A DNA stretch of 11,958 nt from Candidatus Avacholeplasma faecigallinarum (GCA_018715825.1 DVKU01000052.1:1-11958), one strand, 5' to 3'. Shown: positions 1-7,128, numbered from the stretch's first letter. Numbers and translations: made by a program. Notes: a model not told the origin generated them from the letters alone.

Positions 1-162
1 ATCTTCATGAACTTTTAAAAAGTCAGCAAGATTAGTAAAATCAGTATATCCGCATAAAATACCATAAATTGTCATTATCAATATATTAATTAGTTCATGC
101 CTTTTTCCTCTAACATCTCTAGGATCTTCTAAAACTTCAAAATGATTAAATAAAGATTTCAT
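1..162 (-). CDS. ISAs1-type transposase, N-terminal fragment (cut by window edge)
   Basis: Reading leftward from the ATG at 162-160 there is an open frame of 54 codons that leaves the window still open. The protein begins MKSLFNHFEVLEDPRD and continues with a G-K-R-H-E-L-I-N-I-L stretch and then an I-Y-G-I-L-C-G-Y motif. The pattern F-x-x-L-x-D-P-R...H-x-L-x-(D/N)-I-L...C-G is typical of the N-terminal transposase-associated domain of the ISAs1 family (DDE transposases). A purine-rich GAGGGTG lies about 9 bases upstream of the ATG. The DDE catalytic core would lie beyond base 1, so intactness cannot be judged. I could not identify a terminal inverted repeat between 163 and 260, so the end of the element is not placed. 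The family call rests on motif recognition over 54 residues. Confidence 0.8.
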   Translation of the reverse strand, partial: MKSLFNHFEVLEDPRDVRGKRHELINILIMTIYGILCGYTDFTNLADFLKVHED

Positions 163-182
163 ATTATCACACACCCTCATAT

Positions 183-211
183 ATTATAAGAATACATGAT
201 AAATTGAATAA
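183..211 (-). promoter_or_regulatory. Possible promoter of the transposase gene
   Basis: On the minus strand a perfect TATAAT (bases 188-183) lies about 20 bases before the transposase ATG. The -35 position at 17-base spacing is TTATTC, a poor match. In DNA this AT-rich, chance TATAAT hexamers are common, so this is a weak call. Confidence 0.3.
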
Positions 212-248
212 AATAAAGAGTATTATCTCATATTTTTAATAAAAATTT

Positions 249-596
249 TTATGCGATTGCCATAAGCATTTTATACCTAAATACCAATTTACCATCATTT
301 GTATTTATTTTTCTTGCTTCTGCTGCTTCATTACTATATTGTTTTCCCAATTTTAAATTATCAAAATCATAATCAGGATACAAATTACTAAATTCGGAAA
401 GAAACAACATCCTATATACTTTTGATAAATTATTTGTTTCTTTAAATTCAGAGTCAATAGCAGTTGCTAATATCATACTACCAAATAAATGATCAGCTAT
501 ACTATAGTTATTTGGTTTATCAATAATTTTATTTTTTAATTCATTTGATCTAACATAAAATTCTAAAGTTTTTCTTATTTCATCTAATTTTTCCAT
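249..596 (-). CDS. Short degenerate HD-domain-like protein (115 aa), function unknown
   Basis: The start is taken at the ATG at 596-594, because the upstream in-frame ATG at 608 precedes the Shine-Dalgarno sequence GGGAGG (606-601), which sits 4 bases before the 596 ATG. Residues 13-51 (F-Y-V-x-S-N-x-L-K-N-K-I, then Y-S-I-A-D-H at 31-36 and S-M-I-L-A-T-A-I-D-S-E-F) resemble the start of a Bacillota HD-domain phosphohydrolase family (YfbR-like), where the pattern is S-V-A-E-H...M-L-A-I-A-x-x-S-E-F. The metal-binding H-E/H-D that should follow is S67-E68 here, and no later D-K motif is seen. Length is well below the roughly 180-200 residues I expect for the family. It is therefore either a non-catalytic relative or a decayed gene, perhaps shortened at its C-terminus when the neighbouring ISAs1 element arrived. 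It has its own promoter. The homology is my reading by eye. Confidence 0.55.
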   Translation of the reverse strand: MEKLDEIRKTLEFYVRSNELKNKIIDKPNNYSIADHLFGSMILATAIDSEFKETNNLSKVYRMLFLSEFSNLYPDYDFDNLKLGKQYSNEAAEARKINTNDGKLVFRYKMLMAIA

Positions 597-617
597 TATT
601 CCTCCCATGTGGATAAT

Positions 618-646
618 ATTATAGCATAAGTTTTAATAAATGTATA
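618..646 (-). promoter_or_regulatory. Promoter of the HD-like gene
   Basis: On the minus strand TATACA (646-641; 4 of 6 to TTGACA), a 17-base spacer and a perfect TATAAT (623-618) are preceded by TGC, giving an extended -10 (TGnTATAAT). The predicted start lies about 10 bases ahead of the GGGAGG ribosome site, so the leader is very short. Confidence 0.6.
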
Positions 647-915
647 GAAAATAATATGTTATAAAAACGTTTTACCATGCGTTTTTCATATTCTGTATGT
701 CATTAATTAATTTGCTGATATGTAATAAAGTATAATGCATGATTTTAGATGATGTTTTTTTTAGTTGCCCTAAAGGAGTCATTTTTATTTAATTAGATAT
801 GGATTATTTTTTAAATGCAAAGCTTTATTATTTGACATATACTAGCTAGAGAGTGTCAATGTGTTTGGAATGTTTTTTTTAAAGAAAAAATGATTAATAT
901 AAATTAAACTTAAAT

Positions 916-973
916 AAAAAAAATAAAAAAAATAGAAAAAAAACATTGCATTATTTTGTTTTTTTGTTATAAT
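916..973 (+). promoter_or_regulatory. Promoter of the anaerobic reductase operon, with phased A-tract UP-like element
   Basis: A perfect TATAAT (968-973) is preceded by TGT, giving an extended -10. TTGCAT (946-951) sits 16 bases upstream as a weak -35. Directly upstream are three A8 tracts (916-923, 925-932, 936-943) with centres about 9-11 bases apart, that is, in helical phase. Such tracts are known to bend DNA and to act as UP elements. Transcription would start near 980, only about a dozen bases before the ATG at 993, so the leader is little more than the ribosome site. Confidence 0.6.
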
Positions 974-992
974 TGTTTTGAGGATAGGGAAG

Positions 993-2945
993 ATGCAAGA
1001 AAATGAAGTATTGGAAAATTTGATAGTTGTTAAAAGAAGCGGGCAAAGGGTAAATTTTAATGGTGTTAAAATTGCTATAGCAATAAAACAAGCCTTTGAT
1101 AGCTATGATGAGGATAGTAATAATGAAAAGAAAGCTAATAGAGTGTATAACTTGGTATTGGATTATATAGTATCTGTTTATCAGAATAGAAAGACTATTA
1201 ATGTCGAAGATATTCAGGATGCGATAGAAAATAATCTCAAAAAATGTGGTTATTATGAAGTGTATCAAAGGTTTAACGAATATCGTCTTCAAAGGGCTGC
1301 CTCTAGGGAAGTTTTTTCGGTAAAAGAGCAACATAAGTTTGTCAAGGCTGTTGAAAAGATTGGCTTAAATGCTAAAAATTACCAAGGTGATAAGCCAATT
1401 GATTTGATGCTTAATTTTGGTAAAACAATATCTCAAGAGTTTGCTAGGGCATATTTGATTGAGTCAAAATATAATAGAGCTCATGAAGAGGGACGTATTT
1501 ATATCGAGGATATAAAATCTTATGCTTTAAAGACTACAGCTTCTTCTATAATTGATTTAAGTTTTATAGAGGCGCAAGATATTACGGATTTTACTTTGGA
1601 AATTATTAATATAATTGAGCATTTTAAAGAAGAGCAGTATATGGAGCAGACAATAATGGATTTGGATGTGCTATACAAGAACATGATAATAAAAGAATTT
1701 AAAAATAAATTAGCAGATAATATAAAAATGTTTTTTAAAGTTGTTGGACTTCTAGAATTTGCCGATTTTTCTGCTTTGGACGAAATAATAAGAAAGGAAA
1801 AAACAACGGAAGTAAGTCTAGATAGTTATGAGCATCTTTTACTAAATGATTATAGTAAATCTATATTTATGAAAGCGCTTGATTTTACTAATAATTTTAT
1901 TAAAATTCAATTGGAAAAAAATATTAAAAAGTTATTGGAACATATAAATAATAAAGTATATAAAATTGCCTCTAGTAAGGTAAATATTAGTTTCAGTAGT
2001 GATTACAGCAATGAGGCTGTCTTATTTAAAAATATTTATTTTCAAGTACTAAATGCAATAGATAATAAAAATATTACAACTATATGTAAAGTTAATCGTG
2101 AGTTTAATTATTTAGTTAATGAGATATATAATCGGAATGATATTATAATAATCTTTTTAAACAATAATAGTTTTGATGATACAATTGATACATTTAGTGA
2201 TGAACTGATGATATATAAAAATGTTAATGGTGAGTTGCAAACATCACGTGGCAAGATAAAGCTTTCATCCGTGACAATAAATTTGGCTAGACTGGGGCTG
2301 AAATATAATTTAGAAAATATTAGTGACTTTTATAATGAGTTAGAAGATGTTTTAGAATTGAGTAAGAATGCCTTGATTCAAAGATATGAACTTCAGGCAA
2401 GTTTATATAAAGAAAATTATAGATATATATTGGATAATAATATGTTATATGATGCTAAAAAACTAGAAGATAATAAAAGGGTACGTAAAGTATTTAGGAA
2501 TGGCATATTAAATATTAAGTTTTCTGGATTATTGGAGGCATGTGCGGCAATGCTTAAAGGTAGTAACAATATTATAAAAGTATTGGATTTGGGTTTGGAA
2601 ATAGTTGAGTTTATGCAAGAACATGTTCAAAAATTTACTAATGATCTAAAATTAAATTTCTTGTTAAGTGAGGAAAGTAGCAATTTAGTTAATAGGAAGT
2701 TGTTAGCCCTAGATAAGACAATGTATGGTAATTTGGATATACTTAAGAAAGAATGTTACAGTGGTATAAGTGATTTTATTAATAAGTTAGATGATAATTT
2801 AAAATATAAATATGCGGTGAAGTATCAGAATATTTGTCAATTTAATCTAGTTATAATAACTAGTAGAAATAAAGGTAAGATATTAGAGACGTTGGAAAAA
2901 GCTAATAAAAAGGAAATAAAAATTGTGAGGTTAGGAGTTAAATGA
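993..2945 (+). CDS. ATP-cone protein: catalytically dead NrdD paralogue (650 aa)
   Basis: Residues 11-103 form an ATP-cone domain (V-V-K-R-S-G-Q-R-V-N-F; later the N-V-E-D-I-Q-D-A motif), the nucleotide-sensing module of ribonucleotide reductases. By eye the rest runs collinear with the NrdD encoded two genes downstream: I169-Y-I-E-D-I174 matches NrdD I163-H-L-H-D-L168, V427-T-I-N-L431 matches V411-T-I-N-L415, and S511-G-L-L-E-A516 matches the I-G-M-N-E-V segment. The protein ends just before the point where NrdD begins its zinc finger. It therefore has no CxxH/CPxC zinc site and no R-x-x-G-Y glycyl-radical loop. The active-site cysteines of NrdD (C175, C381/C382) have no counterpart, so catalysis is not expected. 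The start is the ATG at 993 behind GAGGATAGGGAAG; an in-frame TTG at 978 would fall at or before the transcription start. Its stop overlaps nrdG by 4 bases (ATGA), which suggests coupled translation. A role as allosteric or structural partner of NrdD is inference. Confidence 0.75.
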   Translation: MQENEVLENLIVVKRSGQRVNFNGVKIAIAIKQAFDSYDEDSNNEKKANRVYNLVLDYIVSVYQNRKTINVEDIQDAIENNLKKCGYYEVYQRFNEYRLQRAASREVFSVKEQHKFVKAVEKIGLNAKNYQGDKPIDLMLNFGKTISQEFARAYLIESKYNRAHEEGRIYIEDIKSYALKTTASSIIDLSFIEAQDITDFTLEIINIIEHFKEEQYMEQTIMDLDVLYKNMIIKEFKNKLADNIKMFFKVVGLLEFADFSALDEIIRKEKTTEVSLDSYEHLLLNDYSKSIFMKALDFTNNFIKIQLEKNIKKLLEHINNKVYKIASSKVNISFSSDYSNEAVLFKNIYFQVLNAIDNKNITTICKVNREFNYLVNEIYNRNDIIIIFLNNNSFDDTIDTFSDELMIYKNVNGELQTSRGKIKLSSVTINLARLGLKYNLENISDFYNELEDVLELSKNALIQRYELQASLYKENYRYILDNNMLYDAKKLEDNKRVRKVFRNGILNIKFSGLLEACAAMLKGSNNIIKVLDLGLEIVEFMQEHVQKFTNDLKLNFLLSEESSNLVNRKLLALDKTMYGNLDILKKECYSGISDFINKLDDNLKYKYAVKYQNICQFNLVIITSRNKGKILETLEKANKKEIKIVRLGVK

Positions 2946-3634
2946 TGGTTATAGCGGGAATTCAAAAGGTGACTTTACTTGATTACCCAGGGAAAGTTGC
3001 TTGTACTATATTTACTAAAGGGTGTAATTTTCATTGTCCGTTTTGTCAAAATTCGAGTTTAATACCTATTACTGGAGAAGGTGACATTACGGAGGATGAA
3101 GTGTTTAATTATCTTGATTTAAGAAAAAATGTATTAGACGGTGTTGTTATAACAGGGGGTGAGCCATTGATCCAAAAAGATATCAAAAATTTTATAATGA
3201 AAATAAAAAAACTAGGTTTGTTAGTGAAAGTTGATACCAATGGTTGTAATCCTAAAATGCTCAAAGAGTTAATTGATGCTAAATTAATTGATTATGTGGC
3301 TATGGATATTAAAAATATTTATAGTAAGTATGATACAACGGCAGGGAGAAAAGTTAATTTAAAAAATATCGAGGAAAGTGTCGAAATATTAAAAGCTAGT
3401 AGTATAGACTATGAATTTAGAACAACGATAGCAAAGGAACTACATAGTTTGGAGGATATTAGAAATATATGTGAATTAGTAGGTAGCGATGCTAAATATT
3501 ATTTGCAGAACTTTGAAGACAGTACTGATGTTATTAATCATAGTTTACATGGATTTAGCCGTGATGATTTACTAATGATAAAAGATTATTTGAAAGAAAG
3601 TTTTCCGAAGATGGAAATTCGAACTTTATCGTAA
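2942..3634 (+). CDS. nrdG: Anaerobic ribonucleoside-triphosphate reductase activating protein (radical SAM)
   Basis: The 230-residue protein has the radical SAM cluster motif C28-x3-C32-x2-C35 (within K-G-C-N-F-H-C-P-F-C) and the SAM-binding G72-G-E-P75. It belongs to the NrdG2-like activase type that begins G-I-Q-K-x-T-L-L-D-Y-P-G-K and is full length for that type. It would use a [4Fe-4S] cluster and S-adenosylmethionine to abstract a hydrogen from the glycine of NrdD in the cytoplasm under anoxia. The start ATG at 2942 overlaps the stop of the upstream paralogue gene; a second ATG follows directly at 2945, and TAGGAG lies about 5 bases upstream. nrdD begins 20 bases after the stop. The only nearby glycyl-radical substrate with an R-x-T-G-Y loop is NrdD. 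The paralogue upstream has none, so it cannot be an activation target. Confidence 0.93.
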   Translation: MMVIAGIQKVTLLDYPGKVACTIFTKGCNFHCPFCQNSSLIPITGEGDITEDEVFNYLDLRKNVLDGVVITGGEPLIQKDIKNFIMKIKKLGLLVKVDTNGCNPKMLKELIDAKLIDYVAMDIKNIYSKYDTTAGRKVNLKNIEESVEILKASSIDYEFRTTIAKELHSLEDIRNICELVGSDAKYYLQNFEDSTDVINHSLHGFSRDDLLMIKDYLKESFPKMEIRTLS

Positions 3635-3654
3635 GAATAAGGAGGATGATAGAT

Positions 3655-6012
3655 ATGTATAAAGTTAGAAAAAGAGAAGGAAAGATAGTAGGATTTGATA
3701 TTAAAAAAATAAGTGAAGCTATAAAAAAAGCATTTGATTCAGTAGATAGAAAGTATGATGATAATGTTATTGATTTTTTGGCTTTGAAGGTTACAGCTGA
3801 TTTTGAACCTAAACTTAAAGATAATATTGTTTCTGTCGAAGATATTCAAGATAGTGCTGAAGCGGTACTTATTGCTGCTGGATATGCTGATGTTGCTAAA
3901 TCATATATTCTTTATCGTAAATTGCATGAAAAGATGAGAAATATGAAATCAACAGTACTTGATTATAAAGATGTTGTCAATAGTTATATTAATGTTACTG
4001 ATTGGAGAGTAAAAGAAAACTCTACTGTTACTTATTCTGTTGGTGGATTAATTTTGAGTAATAGTGGTGCTATTACTGCGAACTATTGGTTAAGTGAGGT
4101 TTATGATGAGGAGATTGCTAATGCGCATCGTAGTGGAGCTATTCATTTGCATGATTTGTCAATGCTTACAGGATATTGTGCTGGGTGGAGTTTAAAGCAG
4201 CTTATTCAAGAGGGACTTGGTGGTGTTCCCGGAAAAATAACTTCATCTCCTGCGAAACATTTATCTACTTTGTGTAATCAAATGGTTAATTTTTTGGGTA
4301 TTATGCAAAATGAATGGGCAGGTGCTCAAGCTTTCTCATCATTCGATACTTACTTAGCACCATTTGTTAAAATTGATAATTTGGATTATCACGAAGTTAA
4401 GCAGTGTATTCAGTCATTTATTTATGGAGTTAATACTCCAAGTAGGTGGGGAACACAAGCGCCTTTTACTAATATTACACTTGATTGGACTGTACCTAAT
4501 GATTTAGCGGAATTAAATGCTATTATTGGTGGCAAAGAGGTTGACTTTAAATATAAAGATTGTCAAAAAGAAATGGATATGGTCAATAAGGCGTTTATCG
4601 AGATAATGATAGAAGGGGATGCTAATGGCAGAGGTTTTCAATATCCAATTCCTACTTACTCAATAACAAAGGACTTTGATTGGAGTGAAACAGAGAATAA
4701 CAAATTATTATTTGAAATGACTGCTAAATATGGCACACCATATTTCTCAAATTATATAAATAGTGACATGGAGCCAAGTGATGTTCGTAGCATGTGCTGT
4801 AGGTTACGTCTTGATTTAAGAGAGCTTCGAAAAAAGTCTGGAGGATTCTTTGGTAGTGGTGAATCTACTGGTTCGATTGGCGTTGTAACGATTAACTTGC
4901 CAAGAATTGCTTATTTGGCTAAAGATGAGCAGGATTTTTATGAGAATTTAGAAAAATTAATGAATGTTGCTGCACGTTCTTTAAAAGTAAAAAGAAATGT
5001 AATTACCAAGTTATTAGATGAGGGATTATATCCTTATACTAAAAGGTACTTAGGGACATTTAATAATCATTTTTCGACTATTGGATTAATAGGTATGAAT
5101 GAGGTTGGATTAAATGCTAAATGGTTGAGAGCTGATTTAACCAATGAAAAAACACAAAAGTTTGCCAAAGAAGTGTTAAATTTTATGCGAGAGAAATTAA
5201 GCGATTATCAAGAAGAGTATGGTGATTTATATAATCTTGAAGCGACTCCTGCCGAATCTACTACTTATCGTTTTGCAAAGCATGATAAAAAATTGTATCC
5301 TGATATAATTACTGCGAGTGAACCTGATCACACTCCATACTATACTAATAGTTCTCATTTGCCAGTGGATTTTACCGATGATATTTTTAAAGCTCTAGAT
5401 ATTCAAGATGAATTGCAAACGCTTTATACTTCTGGTACTGTATTTCATGCTTTTCTAGGTGAAAGACTTAGAGATTGGAAATCGGCAGCTCAATTAGTTA
5501 GAAAAATTGCCGAAAATTATAAGCTACCTTATTATACTTTGTCTCCTACTTATTCTGTATGTCAAACACATGGTTATATTAATGGTGAGGAATTTACCTG
5601 TCCTATTTGCGGAAAGGAGACAGAAGTTTATAGCCGTATAACTGGATATTACAGACCTGTCAAAAATTGGAATGATGGTAAAGCAGAAGAATATAAAAAT
5701 AGAAAAGTTTATGATTTAAATAATTCTCATTTAACTCATGATGTTAATTGCGATAATTGTTGTGATGATAAAAAATGTGAACTAAAGGATGGGATAATGT
5801 TATTTACTAGAAAGAGTTGTCCAAATTGTAAAACGGCTAAAAGTTTATTAGATAAACAGAATGTACAATATGAGGTTATCGATGCTGAAAAAAATGCAGA
5901 TTTAAGTAAAGAATTAGAAATTAAGCAGGCTCCAACGTTAGTAGTTATCGAAAATGGTCGTGTTACAAAATATACTAATGTATCTAGTATAAAAAAATAT
6001 TTAGGGAAATAA
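3655..6012 (+). CDS. nrdD: Anaerobic class III ribonucleoside-triphosphate reductase with fused glutaredoxin-like domain
   Basis: This 785-residue enzyme reduces ribonucleotides to deoxyribonucleotides by radical chemistry. The start is the ATG at 3655, 9 bases after AAGGAGG; the in-frame ATG at 3646 abuts that site and is unlikely. Domains in order: ATP cone (about 2-92); ten-stranded barrel with I163-H-L-H-D-L, C175, the double cysteine C381-C382 in M-C-C-R-L-R-L, and V411-T-I-N-L-P-R; zinc finger C636-x2-H639...C649-x2-C652; glycyl-radical loop R-I-T-G-Y-Y-R-P with radical Gly664. A cysteine-rich linker (C699, C702, C703, C708) leads into a thioredoxin-fold domain (about 713-785) with active site C722-P-N-C725 and a cis-Pro motif (A-P-T-L-V-V). 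Class III enzymes usually oxidise formate, but a thioredoxin-dependent type is known from Neisseria bacilliformis. The fused redoxin and the adjacent reductase gene point to that type here. Confidence 0.95.
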   Translation: MYKVRKREGKIVGFDIKKISEAIKKAFDSVDRKYDDNVIDFLALKVTADFEPKLKDNIVSVEDIQDSAEAVLIAAGYADVAKSYILYRKLHEKMRNMKSTVLDYKDVVNSYINVTDWRVKENSTVTYSVGGLILSNSGAITANYWLSEVYDEEIANAHRSGAIHLHDLSMLTGYCAGWSLKQLIQEGLGGVPGKITSSPAKHLSTLCNQMVNFLGIMQNEWAGAQAFSSFDTYLAPFVKIDNLDYHEVKQCIQSFIYGVNTPSRWGTQAPFTNITLDWTVPNDLAELNAIIGGKEVDFKYKDCQKEMDMVNKAFIEIMIEGDANGRGFQYPIPTYSITKDFDWSETENNKLLFEMTAKYGTPYFSNYINSDMEPSDVRSMCCRLRLDLRELRKKSGGFFGSGESTGSIGVVTINLPRIAYLAKDEQDFYENLEKLMNVAARSLKVKRNVITKLLDEGLYPYTKRYLGTFNNHFSTIGLIGMNEVGLNAKWLRADLTNEKTQKFAKEVLNFMREKLSDYQEEYGDLYNLEATPAESTTYRFAKHDKKLYPDIITASEPDHTPYYTNSSHLPVDFTDDIFKALDIQDELQTLYTSGTVFHAFLGERLRDWKSAAQLVRKIAENYKLPYYTLSPTYSVCQTHGYINGEEFTCPICGKETEVYSRITGYYRPVKNWNDGKAEEYKNRKVYDLNNSHLTHDVNCDNCCDDKKCELKDGIMLFTRKSCPNCKTAKSLLDKQNVQYEVIDAEKNADLSKELEIKQAPTLVVIENGRVTKYTNVSSIKKYLGK

Positions 6013-6015
6013 GTA

Positions 6016-6933
6016 ATGTATGATATTATAATTATTGGAGCTGGTCCTGCTGGTCTAACAGCGGCAATATATGCTTTGAGAGAAAATAAAAAAGTAAAAA
6101 TTATAGAAAAAGAAACTATCGGAGGGAAGATTGCTTCCTCCGCTAGGGTTGATAACTATCCTGGTTTTAAAAGTATTAGTGGTTCGGAATTTGCAGATAA
6201 TTTATATGAGCAAGTAATTAATCTTGGTGGGACCATCGATATAGAAGAAGTAACTAAAATAAATGATGGGGCAATCAAAGAAGTTATTACTGATTATGGA
6301 ATTTATAAAACTAAATCCATTATTATTGCAACTGGGACTCATTATAATACTTTACATTTAGAGCGGGAAGAAGATTTTATTGGCAATGGTATTTCTTTCT
6401 GTACAGTTTGTGATGGAGCTTTCTATAGAAATAAAGATGTTTGTGTTATTGGAGGAGCCAATAGTGCGATGATTAATGCAATCTATCTTAGCTCTATTTG
6501 TAATAAAGTTTATTTAATTGTCCGCTCTTCTAAATTAAGAGGTGAAAAATCGTTAATTGACGAAGTGTGTTCAAAAGAAAATGTAGTAATACTTTATAAT
6601 TCGGAAGTTGTTGAATATCTTGGTGATTCTGAATTAGAAGGGGTTTTAGTTAGAAGAAATGACAGTGATGTAAAAGTTAACGCTTCTGGTGTGTTTATGG
6701 CTATTGGGCAAGCCCCTGAAACGAGTTGTTTTGATAATGTAGAGTTAAGTGATAATAAATACATTTGTGCAAATGAAGATTGTGAAACAAGCATGATGGG
6801 TGTATTTGTTGCGGGCGATGTGAGGAATAAAAAAATTCATCAACTGACAACCGCTATCAGTGATGGTACTGTTGCTGCTATTAATGCGATCAATTATATT
6901 AATAAAGTAAAGATAGGCGAAAAAGGTACGTAA
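6016..6933 (+). CDS. trxB: Thioredoxin reductase-like flavoprotein with altered NAD(P)H site
   Basis: The 305-residue protein has the FAD motif I-I-I-G-A-G-P-A-G-L at its N-terminus, the redox pair C129-T-V-C132-D, and the C-terminal G-V-F-V-A-G-D-V-R...A-I-S-D-G-T-V-A-A block of low-molecular-weight thioredoxin reductases. It starts 3 bases after the nrdD stop, with TTAGGG overlapping the end of nrdD as ribosome site, so it is cotranscribed. The likely substrate is the CPNC redoxin domain fused to NrdD (inference). The second nucleotide-binding motif, usually G-G-G-D-S-A-x-E-E-A, reads G146-G-A-N-S-A151-M-I-N-A. The NADPH-phosphate motif H-R-R-x-x-x-R reads V169-R-S-x-x-x-R175. NADPH specificity is therefore doubtful; NADH or a ferredoxin-type donor is possible. 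The reading frame stops inside the loop of the operon terminator. Confidence 0.88.
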   Translation: MYDIIIIGAGPAGLTAAIYALRENKKVKIIEKETIGGKIASSARVDNYPGFKSISGSEFADNLYEQVINLGGTIDIEEVTKINDGAIKEVITDYGIYKTKSIIIATGTHYNTLHLEREEDFIGNGISFCTVCDGAFYRNKDVCVIGGANSAMINAIYLSSICNKVYLIVRSSKLRGEKSLIDEVCSKENVVILYNSEVVEYLGDSELEGVLVRRNDSDVKVNASGVFMAIGQAPETSCFDNVELSDNKYICANEDCETSMMGVFVAGDVRNKKIHQLTTAISDGTVAAINAINYINKVKIGEKGT

Positions 6934-6946
6934 GTGCCTTTTTTTT
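6920..6946 (+). terminator. Rho-independent terminator of the reductase operon
   Basis: Arms AAAAAGGTAC (6920-6929) and GTGCCTTTTT (6934-6943) form a 10-bp stem with one G-U pair around a GTAA loop, followed by T's to 6946. The loop contains the trxB stop codon, so the terminator overlaps the gene end. Confidence 0.9.
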
Positions 6947-7117
6947 GTCATTTAATAGATTAATTCCTATGCTCTTCATGTATTAAATCTTCTCAATTAA
7001 TTGATGTAATAATAATATATTTTATTTTCTAAATTTGGTTGTAGAAAAATTTATTTTTACAAGATTTTTGTCAAATAAGTATGAAGTTTTGAAAAATGAT
7101 AGTATGATTTTTGCGTT

Positions 7118-7128
7118 GATGTTATAAT
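7118..7128 (+). promoter_or_regulatory. Extended -10 promoter element upstream of the ATPase gene
   Basis: TGTTATAAT (7120-7128) fits the extended -10 consensus exactly, but no -35 hexamer is recognisable at 16-18 bases. Transcription would begin near 7134, at the first base of the left arm of the 7134/7249 inverted repeat, giving a leader of about 450 bases for the ATPase gene. Confidence 0.4.

Larger units (their letters stand above)
597..992. other. Divergent intergenic region (396 bases), no gene found
   Basis: This gap separates the leftward HD-like gene from the rightward reductase operon. It holds a promoter for each direction. It also has an inverted repeat TTGACA (832-837) / TGTCAA (854-859) around CTAGCTAG (842-849), and a run of A-tracts at 916-943. 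I looked for boxes of the nucleotide-reductase repressor NrdR (consensus near ACACWATATATWGTGT) and saw none. Only very short frames occur, none with a well-placed ribosome site. Confidence 0.6.

Noticed and set aside
663..686. Hairpin AAAAACG / CGTTTTT resembling a terminator.
   Set aside because: Only two G-C pairs per arm, a 10-base loop and no gene for it to terminate on the plus strand.
774..849. AGGAG at 774-778 followed by a 16-codon frame starting at 799.
   Set aside because: The spacing of about 20 bases is too long, and the product shows no recognisable feature.
978..992. TTG at 978 as start of the NrdD paralogue.
   Set aside because: It would lie at or before the predicted transcription start and has no ribosome site upstream; the ATG at 993 has one.
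951..1334. A 127-codon open frame on the minus strand opposite the start of the NrdD paralogue gene.
   Set aside because: It is antisense to a gene with clear homology, has no ribosome site, and its hydrophobic, low-complexity product is what antisense AT-rich DNA gives. The 128-codon plus-strand frame inside the SDR gene (10676-11062) is rejected for the same reason.
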